From: Candidatus Parcubacteria bacterium
GTDB lineage: Bacteria; Patescibacteriota; Minisyncoccia; Minisyncoccales; Staskawiczbacteraceae
Assembly (NCBI GenBank): GCA_019658985.1
Contig: JAIFWS010000018.1
Coordinates: forward strand, 1-22,938
DNA: 22,938 nt
Direction of reading: 5' to 3'
Of this stretch, positions 12,823 through 19,282 are shown piece by piece (positions within the stretch are counted from its first letter, which is position 1; every line of letters starts with the position of its first letter). Below the pieces are notes generated by a model that was not told where the DNA came from, made no database searches, and saw nothing but the letters and a program-made list of their open reading frames with translations. The position numbers were made by a program, and so were the translations under genes.

Positions 12823-15266
12823 CGATGGAATTTTTTACATATAGCAATGCATCGGCGCGGGACGTACTTGCAGGTTTGAAAACATCTAAAGAAGGCCTTT
12901 CTAAAAAAGAGGTGCTTTTACGGCAGCGCCAATACGGATTAAATGAGGTCCGGCAAAAAGGAGTAAATATTTTTGATATTTTATTGAGGCAGATCAAATC
13001 GCCCTTTTTTTATTTGCTCGTGGTTGCTTCTTCATTATTAAAGAACTTCATACCGGAAAAGGTGAAAGTGGTGCGCGCGGGTAAACAGGAAATTATTGAG
13101 AAAAAAGAATTGGTAGTGGGGGATATCGTGGATCTTTCCTCAGGCAATGTCGTACCGGCGGAGCTCCGGGTGATAGAAGCCCCGCAGGATCTCCTGGTGG
13201 ATGAGTCGTTGCTGACCGGCGAATCGGTGCCCGTGATGAAAATCAGCGAAGCGTTGAAAAATCCGGAGAAAGAAATATTCAGAAGCCACAATATTTTATT
13301 TACCGGGACGTCGGTTATTTCTGGCAAAGTGCAGGGCGTGGTGATCGGGACTGGAGAGAATACCGCTTTGGGAAAAATCATGAAATTGTCGGTGGTCAAA
13401 AGGCCGGAGAGCGCTTACCAAAAAGACCTTATTTATTTCTGCCGCCTGATTTTGCGGATCGTGGTAGTAACGATCATCTTGATATTCCTGCTCAATGTGC
13501 TGATTAAAGGCACCTCCGATATTTTTAATTTCGCGTTATTCGCTGTAGCGTTGATTGTCAGCATCCTTCCCGAAGCCCTGCCGACGGTAGTGGTTTTGGC
13601 CTTGTCGGGCGGGAGTCTGCGCATGGCCAAAGAAAATGTAGTGGTAAAAAGGCTGTCTGCCATTGAAGACCTCGGGAATATTGAAATTTTATGCACGGAT
13701 AAAACCGGAACGATCACCCAGAATAAATTATCCCTGGAAAAAATCATTTCTTCTAACAGGGAGAAAACCATGCTCTATGGTTTATTGGGAGCCGATGAAC
13801 CGGGCAAAGTACTAAACAATGTCAGTTACTTTGATTCGGCGATTTTCCAGCGGGCGGATTACCGCACCATGCGCGACCTTAAAAAGTTCACGGTTCTGCA
13901 GGAGTTGGCTTTTGATTCCTTTAGAATGCGCCAGAGCTTCCTGGTAAAAGACCGGAGCGGGAAAAAAGTGATGATTGCAAAAGGTTCTCCTGACGTTATT
14001 TTGGGCCGCTGTTCTAAATTCCCGGGAGGACAGAAACGCAGTGAAATAAAAGCCGCGATTTCTAGTGAAGGGCGGGATGGGAAACGGGTGCTGGCTATCG
14101 CTTATAAGGCGATGACTAAGGAAATAATTTCCAAGTCAGATGAATCTGACCTGACATTTTTGGGATACGCCGTATTTGAAGATGCTTTGAAATCAACTTC
14201 GCAAGAGGCCATAAAATTGGCTAAAAAATTGGGAGTCCAGATAAAAGTAATCACCGGAGACGCCAAAGAGGTGGCGGGATTTGTGGCCCATAAGACGGGA
14301 TTGGTGCAAAGCGCCGAGGATGTGGTATTGGGCGAAGAGCTGGAAAATATGCATCAGCAGGAATTTGATAATGCCTGCCAGGACCATAATGTGTTTGCCC
14401 GCGTATCGCCGGAAATAAAATACCGGATTATAAAATCTTTGCAGAAAAGGTATGAGGTGGGATTTTTAGGAGAGGGGATTAACGATGTCCCAGCGCTCAA
14501 AATCGCCAATGTCGCCATCGCCGTTTCAGAAGCGACGGATGTGGCCAAAGAAGCGGCCGATATTGTGCTGCTGCAAAAAGATTTGCGGGTTATTATTAAC
14601 GGTATTAAAGACGGGCGTTCTATTTTTTCCAATATCAATAAATACATCCGGGCAACGCTTACCAGTAATTTCGGGAATTTTTACGCCGTGGCCGGGATCT
14701 CGCTCTTCATTCCGTTTTTGCCGATGCTGCCGGTGCAGATTTTGCTGGCCAATCTATTAACTGACTTCCCACTAATCTCTATTGTCACCGATTCGGTGGA
14801 CATCGAGGAACTGCGTAAGCCGAAAATGTACCAGCTGCATAATATCCTGCCATTGATTATTTCCTTAGGGCTGGTGAGTACCCTGTTTGATTTCATTTTC
14901 TTTTTTATTTTTTACAAAACCGCGCCGGGGAATATCCAGACACTCTGGTTTATTGAATCCATCTTAACCGAATTGCTGTTGATTTTTATTATCCGGACCC
15001 GCCACGTTTTCTGGAAAGCCAAAAAGCCGAGCGTCTCCCTTATCTGGCTTACCGTTGTTGCCGCTATTGTTTCTCTGGCGCTGCCGCTGACGATCTTTGG
15101 CAAAGAATTTTTCCATTTTTCAAATGTGTCTTTATTTGGGCTATTTACTGTAATCGTTTTGGTAGGAGTGTATATCGCCGTCAGCGAATTGGTGAAACTG
15201 ATTTACTTCCACTATTTTAAAGTTACAAAAAACAGTTTTGAGGTGACAGAGCGGAATAACGCATAG
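12819..15266 (+). CDS. P-type cation ATPase (P2/P3, MgtA-like C-terminal half) apparently lacking helix M2
   Basis: 815 aa. Present are an N-terminal cation-ATPase region, actuator motif TGES (133-136), M4 SILPEALP, phosphorylation site DKTGT (D294), nucleotide-domain KGSP, hinge GEGINDVPAL (552-561) and six C-terminal helices. The C-terminal half (TSNFGN, FIPFLPMLP, FIIRTR) looks most like Mg2+-importing MgtA/MgtB, but the ion is not certain. Two oddities: M1 (SPFFYLLVVASSLL) runs straight into the actuator domain (EKVKVVRAGKQ) with no M2 or stalk, as if roughly 50 codons were deleted in frame; and the usual GDGxND hinge has Glu at its first Asp (E552). It starts at ATG 12819 overlapping the exchanger; ATG 12825 is an alternative. 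It may be inactive or unusually folded. Confidence 0.88.
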   Translation: MTMEFFTYSNASARDVLAGLKTSKEGLSKKEVLLRQRQYGLNEVRQKGVNIFDILLRQIKSPFFYLLVVASSLLKNFIPEKVKVVRAGKQEIIEKKELVVGDIVDLSSGNVVPAELRVIEAPQDLLVDESLLTGESVPVMKISEALKNPEKEIFRSHNILFTGTSVISGKVQGVVIGTGENTALGKIMKLSVVKRPESAYQKDLIYFCRLILRIVVVTIILIFLLNVLIKGTSDIFNFALFAVALIVSILPEALPTVVVLALSGGSLRMAKENVVVKRLSAIEDLGNIEILCTDKTGTITQNKLSLEKIISSNREKTMLYGLLGADEPGKVLNNVSYFDSAIFQRADYRTMRDLKKFTVLQELAFDSFRMRQSFLVKDRSGKKVMIAKGSPDVILGRCSKFPGGQKRSEIKAAISSEGRDGKRVLAIAYKAMTKEIISKSDESDLTFLGYAVFEDALKSTSQEAIKLAKKLGVQIKVITGDAKEVAGFVAHKTGLVQSAEDVVLGEELENMHQQEFDNACQDHNVFARVSPEIKYRIIKSLQKRYEVGFLGEGINDVPALKIANVAIAVSEATDVAKEAADIVLLQKDLRVIINGIKDGRSIFSNINKYIRATLTSNFGNFYAVAGISLFIPFLPMLPVQILLANLLTDFPLISIVTDSVDIEELRKPKMYQLHNILPLIISLGLVSTLFDFIFFFIFYKTAPGNIQTLWFIESILTELLLIFIIRTRHVFWKAKKPSVSLIWLTVVAAIVSLALPLTIFGKEFFHFSNVSLFGLFTVIVLVGVYIAVSELVKLIYFHYFKVTKNSFEVTERNNA

Positions 15267-15303
15267 CCTACCCATTTTTGGTTTTTAGCAGTAAGATAAT
15301 GCC

Positions 15304-16353
15304 ATGGATACCTCAACGATATTTTACCTTTTAATCATCGCCGGCATTGCCGTGGTGATTTTTTTATTGATCCGGAAGAAAACCGAACCGGAAAAGAAGG
15401 ATGACGGATCTTTACTGATGCTCCAGCAGCAGATTAACCAGATCTCGCAGGTATTGGATTCAAAGTTGTCTGAATCGAATAAGAATTCGCAATTCCAGTT
15501 TGATCAATCCGCCAAAATAATCGGGGACGTGCGTGAGCGTTTGGCAAAGTTAGACGAAACCAACCGCCAAGTGGTCAGTTTTACCGAGCAACTGCAGAGC
15601 TTGCAGGATATTTTAAAGAACCCGAAACAGCGGGGGATTCTGGGCGAATATTACCTGGAAACCGTGCTGAAAAATGTCTTGCCGCCGGGTTCATACCAAA
15701 TGCAGTACGGGTTTGCCGATGGCACGATTGTGGACGCCGCCGTGTTTGTGAAAGACAAAGTGATTCCGATCGATTCCAAATTCAGCCTGGAAAATTACAA
15801 CCGGATGGTGGAAGAAAAAAATCCGGTGGAGCGCGAGAAACTGGAACGGTTATTTAAAGCCGATTTAAAATTGCGGATTGACGAAACATCAAAATATATT
15901 AAACCGGGCGAGGGGACGATGGAATTTGCCTTTATGTTCATCCCGCACGAGGCGATTTACTATGATTTGCTGATTAACCAGGTGGGTGCGGTTAAGGTAA
16001 ATACCCAGGATTTAATTGAATACGCGTTTAAGCAAAAACACGTGGTGATTGTTTCGCCGACGTCCTTTTTGGCCTACTTGCAGACGGTATTGCAGGGTTT
16101 AAAATCCTTACAAATCGAAGAATCGGCCGTGGAAATCAAAAAGCGGGTGGAGATGCTTTCACGTCATTTATTAAGCTACGAAGATTATTTTAAAAAATTG
16201 GGCGGCAATTTATCATCGGCGGTCAGCAGTTACAATAAGGCCGGCAAAGAGTTTGAAAAGATCGATAAAGATGTAGTCAAAATGATCGACCGGGAAGGGG
16301 ATGCCAAGATTACCATCGATCAGTTGCAACCGCCAGAAATTGACAATAAATAA
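15304..16353 (+). CDS. rmuC: RmuC-family protein (DNA recombination)
   Basis: 349 aa. An N-terminal membrane helix (about 6-23) is followed by a Gln/Ser-rich coiled coil (about 35-105) and the RmuC nuclease-like domain: GILGEYYLETVL, DGTIVDAAVFVKDKVIPIDSKF, AFMFIPHEAIYYDLL, VVIVSPTSFLAYLQTV. E. coli RmuC limits inversion at short inverted repeats, and the domain is related to restriction-endonuclease-like folds; D-x-A...DSKF is the likely active-site region. ATG 15304 is taken because it directly precedes the membrane helix; no Shine-Dalgarno is seen. The stop codon region contains the -35 box (TTGACA) of the next gene's promoter, so no terminator separates them. In a window rich in palindromes, a protein affecting inverted-repeat stability is notable. 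Confidence 0.92.
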   Translation: MDTSTIFYLLIIAGIAVVIFLLIRKKTEPEKKDDGSLLMLQQQINQISQVLDSKLSESNKNSQFQFDQSAKIIGDVRERLAKLDETNRQVVSFTEQLQSLQDILKNPKQRGILGEYYLETVLKNVLPPGSYQMQYGFADGTIVDAAVFVKDKVIPIDSKFSLENYNRMVEEKNPVEREKLERLFKADLKLRIDETSKYIKPGEGTMEFAFMFIPHEAIYYDLLINQVGAVKVNTQDLIEYAFKQKHVVIVSPTSFLAYLQTVLQGLKSLQIEESAVEIKKRVEMLSRHLLSYEDYFKKLGGNLSSAVSSYNKAGKEFEKIDKDVVKMIDREGDAKITIDQLQPPEIDNK

Positions 16354-16368
16354 TATTTAATGTATTAT
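16340..16368 (+). promoter_or_regulatory. Promoter of the 221-aa GC-rich gene
   Basis: -35 TTGACA (16340-16345), 17-nt spacer, -10 TATTAT (16363-16368). The -35 is embedded in the last codons of rmuC. The leader is about 50 nt. Confidence 0.8.
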
Positions 16369-16423
16369 ACTTTCAGTTCTCGACTATAGGACATCCTAGG
16401 AGCTCAATAAATAGGAGGTTGGA

Positions 16424-17089
16424 TTGGCCAGATTTAATGCAAAGCGCTGGGAAGAGTGCCAGGAACCGGAAAGGATGTTCGAGTTCCTGCTCGAAACCCG
16501 GCGTCTCACCGAAAGAAAAGTGAGATTATTCGCGTCGGCCTGGCTCCGGATCATAGGATCGGGCTGTGCCGACAAGACTACGCTGGCCGCTTTTTTCCAC
16601 TCGACCGAGTCGTGGGCTGAAGGCGAAATCAAGGAAGAGGAGTTCAACGAACAGACTTACTCCTTCGATCCTCCAGCGGATTTTCCGGAGCCCTACCGCA
16701 ATTTGCTCGACAGACTCGACAGCTATGCAGGGGACCTCGAGGCTGGTCTGGAAGAGCGGATCGCCACGGGCACGGACATGACTTCTCAGCCAGCAGCGGT
16801 GATCGTGGCGTTGCCTGTGCTGATGCGCGAGATGTTCGGCAACCCCTTTGTCCTGGCAAGCTTCAATCCGGACTGGGGAACACCGACGGTCGTAAGCCTG
16901 ATCGACGCGGCCTACCAGAATCGAAATATCCTCACTGGGTATTTCGACCAGGCACGCTTGGCGATCCTGGCCGACGCCCTCGAGGAAGCCGGCTGCACGG
17001 AGGCAGGGCTCCTGGCCCATCTGCGTCAGGGTGGACCGCACATGTTGGGCTGCTGGGCTATGGATGTCCTGTCAGCTTACGAGTGTTGA
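16424..17089 (+). CDS. Planctomycete(Gemmata)-type protein of unknown function, GC-rich cassette gene
   Basis: 221 aa, cytoplasmic, with a TTG start at 16424 behind AGGAGG (16413-16418, spacing 5). The N-terminal part (W-x-x-C-x-x-P-x-x-M-x-x-F-L, then KVRLFASAWLR) and the C-terminal part (MFGNPF at 137-142, NPDWGTPTVVSL at 148-159, ILADALEEAGC at 181-191, LLAHLRQGGPHMLGCWAMD) match the layout of a large unnamed family expanded in Gemmata-like planctomycetes, where it is often linked to TIGR02996-type proteins. That comparison is from memory. The function of the family is unknown to me. Planctomycete copies usually have a Cys-rich RLFA-x-ACCR segment; here it reads RLFASAWLR. The gene is GC-rich compared with rmuC and rplU on either side and has its own promoter and terminator, consistent with transfer. 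Confidence 0.82.
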   Translation: MARFNAKRWEECQEPERMFEFLLETRRLTERKVRLFASAWLRIIGSGCADKTTLAAFFHSTESWAEGEIKEEEFNEQTYSFDPPADFPEPYRNLLDRLDSYAGDLEAGLEERIATGTDMTSQPAAVIVALPVLMREMFGNPFVLASFNPDWGTPTVVSLIDAAYQNRNILTGYFDQARLAILADALEEAGCTEAGLLAHLRQGGPHMLGCWAMDVLSAYEC

Positions 17090-17103
17090 GTTGTAGGTGT
17101 GTT

Positions 17104-17138
17104 GGCGCCGGAAACCCGCGGGTTTCCGGCGCCTTTTT
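17104..17138 (+). terminator. Terminator of the 221-aa gene (30-bp perfect palindrome)
   Basis: GGCGCCGGAAACCC, GC, then the exact complement GGGTTTCCGGCGCC, followed by TTTTT. It is one of the strongest terminators in the window. Confidence 0.93.
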
Positions 17139-17166
17139 ATTATAATTAGAGCCAGGCGAATAATCA

Positions 17167-17190
17167 TATAGATTGCTTGCAATCCCTATA
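17167..17190 (+). promoter_or_regulatory. Dyad element just upstream of the rplU promoter
   Basis: TATAGATTGC and GCAATC-C-CTATA form a near-perfect dyad ending 4 nt before the rplU -35 box. Because it lies upstream of the promoter, it would act as DNA (operator) rather than as an RNA leader. Low certainty. Confidence 0.3.
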
Positions 17191-17194
17191 AACA

Positions 17195-17223
17195 TTGACG
17201 TACCCGCATTTTTTTGGTATATT
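17195..17223 (+). promoter_or_regulatory. Promoter of rplU, leaderless arrangement
   Basis: -35 TTGACG (17195-17200), 17-nt spacer, -10 TATATT (17218-17223). The rplU ATG begins 7 nt after the -10, so the transcript should start at or within a nucleotide or so of the start codon. Confidence 0.8.
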
Positions 17224-17230
17224 AGTTCCA

Positions 17231-17542
17231 ATGTTAGCTGTAATTAAAACCGGCGGAAAACAGTACTTGGTTTCCCCTGGGGATACAATCAAAGTAGAGA
17301 AATTGGAGACGGAAGAAGGGAAAGAAATTACCTTTGATGAGGTTTTGTTGTTGGATAATGACGGCGTCGCCCAAATCGGAACACCGACTGTAAAAGGAGC
17401 TACTGTTACCGGAAAAGTAGTAAAACAAGGAAAGGGGGATAAAGTAATCATTTTCAAATATAAGCCAAAAAAGAGATACAAGCGCAAGATCGGTCATCGG
17501 CAGACGTTCACCGAAGTCGAAATTATAAATATTGGAAAGTAA
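17231..17542 (+). CDS. rplU: 50S ribosomal protein L21
   Basis: 103 aa, exactly the usual length when started at ATG 17231. The frame extends upstream to 17195, but that stretch is occupied by the promoter, so the longer form is rejected. Family features are the MLAVIKTGGKQYLVSPGD opening, the GTPTVKGATVTG middle and the basic KPKKRYKRKIGHRQ segment that binds 23S rRNA, ending in TEVEI. It has no Shine-Dalgarno and is probably leaderless. rpmA (L27), the usual partner directly downstream, is absent: a terminator follows at once and then a GC-rich gene. Confidence 0.97.
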   Translation: MLAVIKTGGKQYLVSPGDTIKVEKLETEEGKEITFDEVLLLDNDGVAQIGTPTVKGATVTGKVVKQGKGDKVIIFKYKPKKRYKRKIGHRQTFTEVEIINIGK

Positions 17543-17571
17543 AAAAATCCACGACGCCGTGGATTTTTTTT
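17542..17571 (+). terminator. Terminator of rplU
   Basis: AAAATCCACG pairs with CGTGGATTTT around ACGC, followed by more T residues. It starts at the stop codon. Confidence 0.92.
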
Positions 17572-17579
17572 GCGCACCA

Positions 17580-17632
17580 CTTCGTATTCCGGAATCGGAT
17601 TTATCGGATAGATCTGATTCCGGAATACGAAG
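17580..17632 (+). repeat. Long near-perfect hairpin upstream of the 116-aa gene
   Basis: CTTCGTATTCCGGAATC (17580-17596) is perfectly complementary to 17616-17632. The intervening 19 nt also pair with only G-T wobbles, giving about 25 pairs with a 3-nt loop. No T tract follows, so it is not an ordinary terminator. I see no clear -35/-10 pair for the following gene in this stretch. Confidence 0.85.
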
Positions 17633-17664
17633 GTCGCCTAGTCTAGTACGCGGGAGGGACAGCA

Positions 17665-18015
17665 GTGTTATGGTTCTTTGCGAGCATGTCGGCCGTTGTG
17701 AGCTGGCTCGCCGCTACCGGCTTGGTCTGGTGGCGAAGGGCGCCTCGCGGCCCCACCGGCTTTAGGAGTGGTGATGAGGTTGGTGTCCGGCAGCGTAGCT
17801 GGATTACCTGCCCACACTGCGGTGCGAGGGTGCTGGTGTGGTGGCTCCAAAAAGGGGAGTGGCAGACGCTTGGGACAGATCGGCGGCGGTGGTATTACTG
17901 CCGTTGCGCTAAGGGTGACGACGGGAAAGCGGTCGTGTGCGAACGCGTCTACCGCAGGGAGGGTGAAAGCAGGATCCTTTCGTACCCCGATGCAAGTCAC
18001 ATTCTCTCGGCGTGA
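17665..18015 (+). CDS. Anchored zinc-ribbon-like protein (116 aa), GC-rich cassette gene
   Basis: The GTG start at 17665 has GGGAGGG 7 nt upstream. Residues 3-23 form a membrane anchor followed by a basic stretch (WWRRAPRG), so the remainder is predicted cytoplasmic if the positive-inside rule holds. A CPHC knuckle (residues 49-52) and a later CRC plus one more Cys suggest a small zinc ribbon in a Trp/Arg-rich domain (WWLQKGEWQTLG, RRRWYYCRC). I recognise no family. The gene is strongly GC-rich: one 60-nt row inside it (17701-17760) has 46 G/C, against 27 in a sample row of the TraD-like gene (20401-20460). It is convergent with the gene at 18420-, and each has its own terminator. Confidence 0.75.
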   Translation: MLWFFASMSAVVSWLAATGLVWWRRAPRGPTGFRSGDEVGVRQRSWITCPHCGARVLVWWLQKGEWQTLGTDRRRWYYCRCAKGDDGKAVVCERVYRREGESRILSYPDASHILSA

Positions 18016-18023
18016 GGTCAGGT

Positions 18024-18062
18024 CCCGGATGTGCGACGCTGCACATCCGGGGCATATTTTTT
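18024..18062 (+). terminator. Terminator of the 116-aa gene
   Basis: CCCGGATGTGC pairs perfectly with GCACATCCGGG around GACGCT, followed by a T-rich run ending at 18062. Confidence 0.92.
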
Positions 18063-18064
18063 AC

Positions 18065-18102
18065 AATAAAAATGCCCTGGGTGATGATTGTCACGCCAGG
18101 GC
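18065..18102 (-). terminator. Terminator of the 109-aa minus-strand gene, overlapping its stop
   Basis: On the minus strand GCCCTGG (18096-18102) pairs with CCAGGGC (18074-18080), followed by ATTTTTATT. The 5' arm lies in the last Ala-Leu codons of the gene, and the TGA stop is in the loop. Confidence 0.85.
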
Positions 18103-18420
18103 CAGGAAGATTAAAACCGCGATCATGCCTGCTCCCACTAAGATGAGGAGCGCCAGAAGGATCCAACGAAGCCATCTGGGTCCCGGAGTGATGTCGAAGG
18201 TGACGCGGTTGGTTGGGGTTTGGTTGCAAATCGCGGTTGAGAGTGCAGCCAGGGCTTTCCATCCCGGCCAACGTCCCCTGGCTACGACCGGCCGTCCAAG
18301 CGTACGCTGATCGCCGCCGACGCCCACCGCCATAATGCCTACCGGCGCCAGGAATTCCACCGTCAGGCCGTATGGCTTGGCGAGTTTGTTGCAGACACGC
18401 AAAATCTCTATGTCGTCCAC
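18091..18420 (-). CDS. Tail-anchored unknown protein (109 aa), GC-rich cassette gene
   Basis: The GTG start at 18420 has GGAG about 7 nt upstream. The N-terminal 85 residues look soluble, with an opening helix (DDIEILRVCNKLAKPYG) then strand-like segments (TVEFLAPVGIMAVGVGG, NRVTFDITPG). Residues 84-108 form one C-terminal membrane helix behind PRWLRW, so the protein is predicted to be tail-anchored with the soluble part inside. The helix-plus-strand opening recalls small cytoplasmic sensor or SMI1-like folds, but I do not assign a family. It is divergent from prmC and convergent with the 116-aa gene; the two may be a functional pair, both being small, GC-rich and membrane-anchored. Confidence 0.7.
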   Translation of the reverse strand: MDDIEILRVCNKLAKPYGLTVEFLAPVGIMAVGVGGDQRTLGRPVVARGRWPGWKALAALSTAICNQTPTNRVTFDITPGPRWLRWILLALLILVGAGMIAVLIFLALA

Positions 18421-18463
18421 GTTGTACTCCAGAACGGGTTATTGTGCGACCTCAGATGTTTTT

Positions 18464-18491
18464 ATTTTACATGAAATAGAGTAAAGTTCAA
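18464..18491 (-). promoter_or_regulatory. Promoter of the 109-aa minus-strand gene
   Basis: On the minus strand -35 TTGAAC (18486-18491), 16-nt spacer, -10 TAAAAT (18464-18469). The -35 abuts the prmC start codon at 18494, so the two divergent genes share this region. Confidence 0.5.
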
Positions 18492-18493
18492 TC

Positions 18494-19240
18494 ATGGAAA
18501 AAGAAATCAACTGGCTTTTGCAAGAAAAATACCAGGGCAGAACCGGTCCGGAATTTGACGCGGACGTGGAAAGATTGAAAAGAGGGGAGCCCCTGGCTTA
18601 CGTGATCGGATTTACCGATTTTTTGGGTTGCAAAATTAATTTATCAAAAAAGACGTTAATCCCGAGAGTAGAAACCGAGCACTGGGTCGAGGAAGCAATT
18701 AATGGGCTGAAGGTTAAGGATCAAGGATTAAGAATTTTAGACATCTTCGCCGGATCGGGCTGTATCGGCGTCGCAGTTTTAAAAAAGTTGCCGGAGGCAG
18801 AAGTGGTATTTTCCGATCTGCAACAAAATGCCATCGAGCAAATAGAAATAAATACGAAATTAAATAATCTACCTGAGTCACGCTACCAAATCATCCAAAG
18901 CGATGTGTTTGAAAATATCAGCGGAAAATTTGATGTGATTTTTGCCAACCCTCCCTATATTCCAACTGGTGACAAGAAAAATATCCAGCCGTCAGTATCG
19001 GATTATGAACCAAAAGAGGCGTTATTCGGCGGCGATGACGGATTATTATATATAGAGAAATTCTTGGCTCGAGTCCGGGATTTTTTACACGAAAAGGGTG
19101 TGATATACATGGAGTTTGACCCGCCGCAGGAGGAAAAAATAGCTGGTTTAGCGGAAAAATACGGATACGGCCGTGTGGAATTTCGGAAAGACCAATATGG
19201 CCGGCCACGATGCGCGGTTATATATAGTCCTGGACGGTAA
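18494..19240 (+). CDS. prmC: PrmC, release factor glutamine methyltransferase
   Basis: 248 aa, about 30 shorter than typical PrmC because the N-terminal helical domain is reduced. The product methylates the Gln of the GGQ motif in peptide release factors RF1/RF2 using S-adenosylmethionine. Seen are RGEPLAYVIG and LIPRVETE (usually LIPRPETE), the SAM-binding LDIFAGSGCIG, the catalytic NPPY at 152-155 and the C-terminal R-D-x-x-G-R-P-R motif as RKDQYGRPR. prfA, its frequent neighbour, is not in the window. ATG 18494 has no clear Shine-Dalgarno. The next gene's -10 lies immediately after the stop codon. Confidence 0.95.
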   Translation: MEKEINWLLQEKYQGRTGPEFDADVERLKRGEPLAYVIGFTDFLGCKINLSKKTLIPRVETEHWVEEAINGLKVKDQGLRILDIFAGSGCIGVAVLKKLPEAEVVFSDLQQNAIEQIEINTKLNNLPESRYQIIQSDVFENISGKFDVIFANPPYIPTGDKKNIQPSVSDYEPKEALFGGDDGLLYIEKFLARVRDFLHEKGVIYMEFDPPQEEKIAGLAEKYGYGRVEFRKDQYGRPRCAVIYSPGR

Positions 19241-19244
19241 AATA

Positions 19245-19253
19245 TGTTATAAT
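19245..19253 (+). promoter_or_regulatory. Extended -10 promoter upstream of the DUF4352-like gene
   Basis: TGT followed by a perfect TATAAT (19248-19253). No good -35 is seen at 16-18 nt, which fits extended -10 promoters. The ATG follows after about 30 nt. Confidence 0.5.
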
Positions 19254-19282
19254 ATTTTAATCTAAGCATTAATCTTTTTTCC

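Noticed and set aside
17195..17230. N-terminally extended L21 starting at 17195
   Set aside because: The extension would be encoded by the -35/-10 promoter itself; the 103-aa form from 17231 matches the family start.
17580..17632. Integron attC site
   Set aside because: The arms pair almost perfectly and lack the GTTRRRY/RYYYAAC core sites and extrahelical bases of attC; no integrase gene is present.
12819..18102. Alternative genetic code (UGA as Gly) as in Gracilibacteria/Absconditabacteria
   Set aside because: TGA is the natural stop of the exchanger gene (12820-12822), of the 221-aa and 116-aa genes, and of the 109-aa gene, each followed by a new start or a terminator.
17768..18310. Plus-strand open frame of 180 codons across 17768-18310
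   Set aside because: It crosses two strong terminators and runs over both cassette genes in other frames; the 116-aa and 109-aa genes have better starts, binding sites and protein-like features.
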